DNA of 64,000 nt from Kineosporiaceae bacterium (GTDB taxonomy: Bacteria > Actinomycetota > Actinomycetes > Actinomycetales > Kineosporiaceae). The notes under the pieces are model-generated. The model made no database searches, was not told where the DNA came from, and saw only the letters and a list, made by a program, of their open reading frames with translations. The translations under genes were made by a program, and so were the position numbers. Shown one piece after another: positions 58,584 through 64,000 of this stretch (position 1 is the first letter of the stretch; each line of letters starts with the position of its first letter). The DNA lies in contig JAEUJN010000041.1 of assembly GCA_016794595.1 (NCBI GenBank), forward strand, positions 1-64,000, read 5' to 3'.

Positions 58584-59101
58584 AGATCGACCGCGTCTGC
58601 GTCGACCCGTTGACGGACACCGGGTTTGAGGTCCTGAGCGGGCACCAGGTCGACCCGATGACCGTCGAGGACCGACTCCAGGTCGGCTTGCAGGCGGGCC
58701 AGCCCGAGCAGGCCCACGGAGGGCGGCAGGTCCACGAGAAGATCGATGTCGCTGTCCGGGCGTTCCTGGCCGCGGGCCACGCTCCCGAAGACCCGCAGGT
58801 TGCTGGCTCCGTGCGCGGAGGCGGCCGCGACGAGGTCTCGTCGGCGCTGGCGCACGATCCTGCCGATCGGGCCGTTCAGGGGGCGGTCCTGTTCGAGGGG
58901 CTCAGAGATGATCACCGTCAGGTCGTACCCGGCCGCTCGCACAAGCCTTGCGAGCGTCCGCAGCGCGGGCTCGCGGCGTCCCGACTCGTAGGCGCTGACC
59001 ACGCTCTGGGTGACGCCGGCCCTCGTGGCCAGCTCCGTCTGCGTCAGATCTGCGCGGAGCCGCGCCTCGCGCAGAATCGCAGCTGCACTGGCAGGGTTCA
59101 T
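58580..59101 (-). CDS. XRE helix-turn-helix + MNT nucleotidyltransferase antitoxin
   Basis: 173 residues: HTH ADLTQTELATRAGVTQSVVSAYESGRREPAL (about 18-48), then a minimal nucleotidyltransferase with VFGSVARGQERPDSDIDLLVDL (Gly106/Ser107, Asp118 and Asp120). MNT antitoxins inactivate their HEPN toxin, by AMPylation where tested. Intact here although its toxin is truncated, so it may survive as a regulator or by chance. Confidence 0.85.
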   Translation of the reverse strand: MNPASAAAILREARLRADLTQTELATRAGVTQSVVSAYESGRREPALRTLARLVRAAGYDLTVIISEPLEQDRPLNGPIGRIVRQRRRDLVAAASAHGASNLRVFGSVARGQERPDSDIDLLVDLPPSVGLLGLARLQADLESVLDGHRVDLVPAQDLKPGVRQRVDADAVDL

Positions 59102-59289
59102 GATGGCAATAGCGGATCGTCACTACTCAGCCAGGGCGAGCGTATCGAGTCAGCCAAGCCGCGAAGAGGCTAGGGACGCACCACAGAGATTGCGGTTATC
59201 GGGAGTGTGGAATCTCCCGGCCGCCTGTCGCCCGCTTCGGCCAGGGACCAGCCCGGCTGCGTCACAGCTGAACCACGGGAGAAGCGGCT

Positions 59290-59643
59290 TCAACCCGCGC
59301 GCTGGCCACGGGCGGCGGCAGTGAGTTGTCCGACCAAGCCGCGGTCGCCTGAGCGCCACGAACGGCGTCGAGGTGTTCGGTGGCGGAGAGCTCGGCGCTG
59401 GTGGTGGCGAGGATGCGGTCGAGAACCTCGCGTCCCGTGACTGCCTCGGCGGAGTCGGTGCGCTGGTGGGAGCTGGAGCAGGCTGCGCTCGATCATCAAG
59501 TGGCTCACCACGCCCGATGCGGCGTAGCGCAGGTGCCGCACCGCCAACGCCAACCGCCTCCCCGCCGCCCAGGCCACGAAGGCCGTCACCAGCGCCGCCA
59601 GCCCGTACGGCTCGGGCATGGTCGCGGCCACCGCCACGAGCAC
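59290..59643 (-). other. Possible membrane-protein fragment of the decayed element
   Basis: The first 60 residues include a plausible membrane segment (PEPYGLAALVTAFVAWAAGRR) and VRHLRYAASGVVSHLMIERS, then degenerate into Arg/His-rich sequence. Could be the start of a broken plasmid or phage membrane protein. Low confidence. Confidence 0.25.
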
Positions 59644-59694
59644 CTCGGCGCTGACGATCGGCGAAATCCGCCGGGTCGGCGTCCGTCGCCGCCG

Positions 59695-60192
59695 CTAACG
59701 GGTCCCCGGACGCATCCGCACCGGGTGCTCGACCAGGTAGCCGTCCTCGAACGCCGCGGTGCACACCGCCGACAACGCCGTCCGGGCCTGCTCGAAGTGG
59801 CGCAACCCACTGCCCCGGTCCCCGGGCGCCGACACCCCCACCGCGAGAGACCCGGCTCCACCCACGCCACCAGCACCCGCTCGGGCAGCCGCCCGGTCCG
59901 CGGCATTACCGCGCCGTTCGCCCGCGCCCAGGCCCGGGCCGGGTGCCCCGCCCGGCGCCGCGCGGCACTCCCGGTCCGGCCCTGCGCATGCGCCAGTCGC
60001 TGCAGCAGCCGCCGGTAGAGCACCGCCGTGGCCGGCGCCAGCCGCCCGGACCGCACCAGCCACCCTGCCGCGTAGTCCGCCATCAGCGGCAAGGCCGCCG
60101 AGCCCGGGGTGCGCCATGTCCCGCGTCGACTTCTGACGCGTCTTGGGACCGTGCGACCGAGCCGTCCGCACGTCCATCGACCCACCTCCCAC
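59695..60192 (-). pseudogene. Decayed tyrosine-recombinase N-terminal region
   Basis: In one frame LMADYAAGWLVRSGRLAPAT and AVLYRRLLQRL look like the core-binding domain of an actinobacterial integrase; after a frameshift ARTALSAVCTAAFEDGYLVE and HPVRM match the end of that domain. Then a stop appears before any catalytic residue. Dead integrase, probably of the element bounded by the two tRNA fragments. Confidence 0.5.
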
Positions 60193-60335
60193 CAGGCAAG
60201 TAGGTCGATCCAGGCCATCAGGCCGCGCCGCTCGCGAGACACCTACGGACCGCTAGGGACCGTGCGGCACGTTTCTCGGCCCCGACCGGGCCCCCAGGAG
60301 GCGACTGAAACCCAGTCCGACCTGCGCTGATGAAA

Positions 60336-60386
60336 GAGAGCGGGTGACGGGAATCGAACCCGCACTGTCAGCTTGGGAAGCTGATA
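60336..60386 (-). repeat. tRNA-Gly(CCC) 3'-half, attachment-site copy 2
   Basis: Minus strand: a complete anticodon arm TCAGCTTCCCAAGCTGA with anticodon CCC, variable loop, T-arm GCGGGTTCGATTCCCGT and acceptor CACCCGCT. Acceptor 5' strand and D-arm are missing; upstream DNA is AT-rich (GTTTTTGACTT). It begins 108 bp before the integrase start, the classic att-int arrangement. Confidence 0.85.
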
Positions 60387-60493
60387 ATGGCAAGTCAAAA
60401 ACGTTGATTGGCAATGGGTTTGGGCTTGACAACTCCTCTCCGTGGTCTAACCGTGGTCTAAAGCACGGATCATGGAGGACACCGGAGGGCGGC

Positions 60494-61603
60494 ATGGCGC
60501 AGACCGCGGGGGAGCGGCGTGGCAACGGCGGCGCCAAGGGACGCAGGGCTGGTTTCGGCTCGGTGGAGAAGCTGCCGTCCGGTCGCTACCGCGTCCGATG
60601 GACTGACGCGGAGGGCGTTCGCGGAACGGCGCCCCTGACGTTCGCCACGATCGCTGACGCCCGGGCCTACCTCGCCACGATCAAGGTCGACATGTTGCGC
60701 GAGGTCTACCGGGCGCCCAAGCGGGTCACCGAGACGCTGAGGACGTACGGCGACCGCTGGATCGCCGATCGGCCGCGGCTCAAGGACTCCACGCGCCACC
60801 AGTACGAGATCGACTTCCGGCTTCACCTGATGCCGTACCTCGGGGACCGCCTGATCGACAAGATCACTCCGGAGCTGGTGCGGCAGTGGCACGGGGCGTT
60901 GAGCCGTGACCTGCGCGCCGACCTCGGCACCGGCGACGGATCGCCTCGCCGTCGTGACGGCAGTGCCACCGTTGCCCGCACGTACCGACTGCTGCGCGCC
61001 ATCCTGCAGACCGCGCTGGACGACGAGCTCATAGCCCGCAGTCCGTGCCGCATCGCAGGCGCAGGTGATCCGCGCTCGCCCGAACGACCGGTGCTGACGG
61101 TGTCCGAGATCGCCGCACTCGCCGCCACGGTGCCCGCGTCCTACCGGGCCTTCGTCGTCCTGGCTGCGTACTCGGGGCTGCGCGCCGGCGAGCTGGCGGC
61201 CCTTTGTTGTCGCGACGTCGAGCTGGCCGGCACGTTCCCGCAGGTGCGGGTGGCACGTCGGTTCTACCGGGTCGCCGGGCGGCTCACGGTCGACGCACCC
61301 AAGTCTGCGGCGGGGGCGCGGGTGGTGCCTGTTCCGCGCTTCGTCGCCGAGGAGCTGGGGAATCACCTCGAGCTGCATCGTGCGGACGCCGTCGGCGACG
61401 ACCTGGTCTTCGTGACCGCGGGCGGCCGCGATGTGTTGGACGGCTACAGCCAAGTGATCCGCAGGGGATTGGCCCGGATCGGCCGTTCCGACGCCTGCGC
61501 CCACGACCTGCGTCATGCCGCGTTGACCGTTGCCGCCGAGCACGGTGCGTATGAGTCCCCTGGTGTGGTGGGGTTTGGGGTGATGGACGGCGTGGCCTGC
61601 TGA
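60494..61603 (+). pseudogene. Tyrosine-recombinase integrase truncated by IS256-type element
   Basis: An otherwise normal integrase: AP2-like N-terminal arm, core-binding domain (TLRTYGDRWIADRPRLKDST), and catalytic domain with Arg230 (YSGLRAGEL), Lys270, His337 and Arg340 (CAHDLRHAAL). The native sequence ends at residue 353; the next 16 codons are the IS left end, so the third His/Trp and the nucleophile Tyr are missing. ATG follows GGAGG. It should be catalytically dead. Confidence 0.85.
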
Positions 61604-62984
61604 GGCGGGGTGGCCATCGGCGGGATCTTCGGTGTGAACGACCAAGCACACACTGAAGAGGAGCCCACCGATGGCCTTGTCCCAGTCTGCCGTGTCCGAG
61701 CTGTTGGAGGCGTTCCGCGCCGGGGATGGCGTGGATCTGATCCGTGAGTCGGTGCGGATCGCGTTCCAGGAATTGATCGAGACCGAGGCTGCCGAGGTGA
61801 TCGGCGCCGGCCGCTACCAGCGCACGAGCACACGCACGACGGAGCGCAACGGGCACCGGGACCGCACGTTGTCGACCCAGGCCGGTGATATCGGGTTGCG
61901 GATCCCGAAGCTGCGTCAGGGATCGTTCTTCCCGGTGATCCTGGAACCGCGGCGGCGGATCGATCAGGCGTTGCACGCGGTGGTGATGGAGGCCTACGTG
62001 CACGGGATCTCGACCCGTTCGGTCGATGACCTGGTCCAGGCCCTCGGGATCGATGCCGGGATCTCCAAGTCCGAGGTGTCACGGATCTGCGCCCAGCTGG
62101 ACGAGGCGGTCGGGGCGTTCCGGTCCAGGACGCTGGGCCACACCGCCTTCCCCTACGTCTACCTGGACGCGACCTACCTGCACGTGCGTGAGGGCGCCCG
62201 CCCCGGCCAGCCCGGCCAGGCGGACCTGCCCGGTCAGGTGGTGTCCAAGGCGGTCGTGGTCGCGACCGGGATCACCGCCACCGGCGGCCGGGAGGTCCTC
62301 GGCCTGGCCGTCGGGGACTCCGAGGAGGAGACGTTCTGGCGGGCGTTCCTGACCGACCTGAAGGCTCGAGGCCTGTCCGGGGTCCGGCTGGTGATCTCCG
62401 ACCAGCACGCCGGCCTGGTCGCTGCCCTGCGGCGCTGTTTGCAGGGGGCGGCGCATCAACGGTGCCGGGTGCACTTCGCCCGGAACCTGCTCGCGTTGAT
62501 CCCGAAGTCGCACAAGGACATGGTCGCTGCGCTGTTCCGCACGATCTTCGCCCAGCCCGACCCGCACGCGGTCTCGGCGGCGTGGGAGGAAGTCCGTGAT
62601 CAGCTCACCCGCTCGTTCCCGAAGGTCGGTCCGCTGATGGACGGCGCGAAGGCAGAAGTGTTGGCGTTCACCGCTTTTCCCCGCACCCACTGGGTGAAGA
62701 TCTGGTCGAACAATCCCCTCGAGCGGATCAACAAGGAGATCAAACGCCGCTCCAGGGTGGTCGGGATCTTCCCCAACGAGGCCGCCGTCATCCGCCTGGT
62801 CGGCTCGGTCCTGGCCGACACCCACGACGAGTGGCAGGTCCACGACCGCCGCTACTTCTCCGAGACCTCCATGGCCCTACTGGCAGCCGACCCAGCCAGC
62901 CTGGATACTGAACCCGCCGCGATCACCAGCGGCACGTGAGCACCGAGGACCCCATCCTCAAAGCCCACCACCCAGCGGGACTCA
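61552..62984. mobile_element. IS256-family insertion sequence, complete
   Basis: About 1.43 kb with one transposase gene. Ends TGAGTCCC…GGGACTCA; the 29-bp terminal inverted repeats match at 23 positions. No 8-9 bp target duplication: left flank GGTGCGTA, right flank ATCGCCGG. The two flanks code for unrelated proteins. Confidence 0.85.
61671..62939 (+). CDS. IS256 family transposase
   Basis: A 422-residue DDE transposase, intact: Asp166 (YLDATYLHVR), Asp244 (VISDQHAGL) and Glu351 (WSNNPLERINKEIKRRSRVVG). The N-terminal RTTERNGHRDRTLSTQAG and HGISTRSVDDLVQALG are typical. It likely remains mobile. ATG after GAGGAG. Confidence 0.95.
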   Translation: MALSQSAVSELLEAFRAGDGVDLIRESVRIAFQELIETEAAEVIGAGRYQRTSTRTTERNGHRDRTLSTQAGDIGLRIPKLRQGSFFPVILEPRRRIDQALHAVVMEAYVHGISTRSVDDLVQALGIDAGISKSEVSRICAQLDEAVGAFRSRTLGHTAFPYVYLDATYLHVREGARPGQPGQADLPGQVVSKAVVVATGITATGGREVLGLAVGDSEEETFWRAFLTDLKARGLSGVRLVISDQHAGLVAALRRCLQGAAHQRCRVHFARNLLALIPKSHKDMVAALFRTIFAQPDPHAVSAAWEEVRDQLTRSFPKVGPLMDGAKAEVLAFTAFPRTHWVKIWSNNPLERINKEIKRRSRVVGIFPNEAAVIRLVGSVLADTHDEWQVHDRRYFSETSMALLAADPASLDTEPAAITSGT

Positions 62985-64000
62985 ATCGCCGGCTCGCGCG
63001 CCTGGCCCGGGCCAGTCTGCTCACCCTCGTGGGGCACGATCGGTACACGATGCACGATCTGCTCCACGCCTACGCCGCTGACCTCGTCAGATCCGACCCC
63101 GCGCAGGAACAGCTGCCGGCGACCCGGCGGCTGGTCGATCACTACCTGCACAGCGCGCATGCCGCCGCCGGCCGCCTTCACTCCTCGCAAGCCGTGCTGG
63201 ATCTGCCGGTTCCCCAGGCCGAGGTGACCATCTGCGAGCCCAGCGATGAGGTTCGGGCCCGTGCCTGGCTGGATGCAGAGCGAGCAACGCTCTTGGCTGC
63301 CGCGGGTCGGGCAGCGGAGGTCGAGGGCTTGCACGGCCAGTGCTGGCAACTCGCGCGGACTGTCACCGGCTTCCTGTTCGACGCTGTCCGGACGCAGGAG
63401 GCCCTTCACCTGAACCTGCTGGCGCTGTCCGCCGCCGAGCGGGCGGGGGACAGGCTGGGGTTGGCTCACGTCCATCATGGTCTGGCCCAGGTGCTGGCGT
63501 GGGCTCAGGAGTACGCCCGAGGACGGGAACACCTGAACCGGGCGCTGCTCCTGTTCACCGAACTGGGTGATGTGCGCGGGCAGGCTCGCTGCCACGGGCT
63601 GCTCGGCTTCTACCACGACCGTGCCGAGGACCACGAGGCCGCGGTGGGGAGCGCGCAGGAGGCTCTGGCGCTTCACCGTGCGGTGGACGATCCGGCCGGT
63701 GTCGCGGGGGTGCTGAACAACCTGGGCTGGGCGTGGGCGAACCTGGGGGATCACGAGCGTGCCCTGTCGGCCTGTCTGGAAGCGCTGGAGATTCAGCGAG
63801 GGCTCGGTGTCTCGGGCGCCTTGTCGGCGACGCTGGACTCGGTGGGGTTCGTCCACCAGCAGGCTGGTAGGCCCGACCGGGCGATCACCTATCTCACCGA
63901 GGCGGTCGCGGTCGCGCAGCGGCTCGGTCAATCCCTTCTGCAGGTGGAGGCTCTGACGCATCTCGGTGAGGCGTTGTGCGAACTCGGTGACCCGTCGTCG
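62985..64000 (+). pseudogene. Headless AfsR-type NB-ARC/TPR regulator, 3' end outside window
   Basis: An open frame with no start of its own runs from the IS right end to the window edge. It begins RRLARLARASLLTLVGHDRY and TMHDLLHAYAADL, the end of an NB-ARC ATPase module, then about 260 residues of TPR repeats (LHLNLLALSAAERAGDRLGL, VLNNLGWAWANLGDHERALS, AITYLTEAVAVAQRLGQS). The expected SARP or HTH, BTAD and P-loop parts are missing, cut off by the IS. The antisense frame over this region is a shadow. Confidence 0.75.

Noticed and set aside
60336-60386. A functional tRNA gene
   Set aside because: Lacks acceptor 5' strand and D-arm; only the 3' half remains.
61552-62984. Target-site duplication around the IS
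   Set aside because: Compared flanks for both plausible end positions (61552/62984 and 61553/62983); no 8-9 bp match.
62852-63961. 369-codon minus-strand frame at the window end
   Set aside because: The plus strand encodes NB-ARC/TPR sequence without stops; the minus frame crosses the IS end and has no domain.

Overview
The window is high-GC DNA from an actinomycete (Actinomycetota). Pointers are GTG starts, four-base ATGA/GTGA overlaps, an SAV2177-type (DUF574) methyltransferase, a complete conservon (cvnABCD) and a MurA enzyme fused to an N-terminal HTH. A Kineosporiales/Frankiales-type soil bacterium would fit, but genus cannot be read from this alone. Most of the window (about 0.2-53 kb) is ordinary chromosome. 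The last 8-9 kb, plus a small patch near 18-20 kb, is accessory DNA with broken toxin-antitoxin genes, integrase remnants, tRNA-derived attachment sites and an insertion sequence.

Layout. 0.2-10.2 kb: methyltransferase, proline racemase-type epimerase, PEBP protein, small membrane proteins (CD225/dispanin, two tandem DUF2752, DUF805), HTH-MurA, an ornithine cyclodeaminase-type enzyme and two low-complexity anchored proteins. 10.4-13.9 kb: a 2-oxo acid dehydrogenase operon (E1 alpha, E1 beta, E2) without E3. 13.9-18.0 kb: fatty-acid hydroxylase, an ECF sigma/membrane protein/ABC ATPase operon and a VOC-HxlR pair. 18.2-20.1 kb: an intact VapBC-like pair beside a second, decayed one. 20.4-25.4 kb: AlkB, secreted phosphoesterase, MarR-regulated DHA2 drug efflux. 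25.5-35 kb: nitrilase, CopD, a LacI-controlled amidohydrolase/cysteine-dioxygenase operon, CopD-CtaG, YiiX-type hydrolase, acyl-CoA dehydrogenase. 35.3-39.4 kb: a DUF6745-like protein with its small neighbour, GlsB, serine hydrolase. 39.5-45.4 kb: the complete fructose phosphotransferase module (fruR, fruK, EIIA, EIIBC, HPr, Enzyme I). 45.6-53.5 kb: EamA exporter, flavodoxin, conservon coupled to a betaine-type binding protein, and a TIR-like membrane protein with a lipoprotein. 53.8-57.9 kb: a diguanylate cyclase and an orphan chemoreceptor separated by HEPN/MNT debris.

The right end records repeated integration at a tRNA-Gly(CCC). Two 44-45 bp copies of the tRNA 3' half (58301 and 60336) bracket a decayed element carrying an MNT antitoxin, a truncated HEPN toxin and an integrase remnant. 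To the right is a second integrase cut before its catalytic tyrosine by a complete IS256-family element. The IS has terminal inverted repeats but no target duplication. Its other side abuts a headless AfsR/NB-ARC-TPR regulator that runs off the window. This suggests that an IS-mediated deletion fused two unrelated loci.

Two further patterns stand out. A dispersed palindrome with core GTGATCATGCACTTTCGA occurs three times. Two copies lie exactly at gene 3' ends, one containing the stop codon of one gene and abutting the stop of the opposing one. Near-perfect palindromes also sit in front of several regulators or regulated genes (HTH-MurA, MarR, LacI, fruR, the VOC-HxlR pair), as expected for autoregulation.
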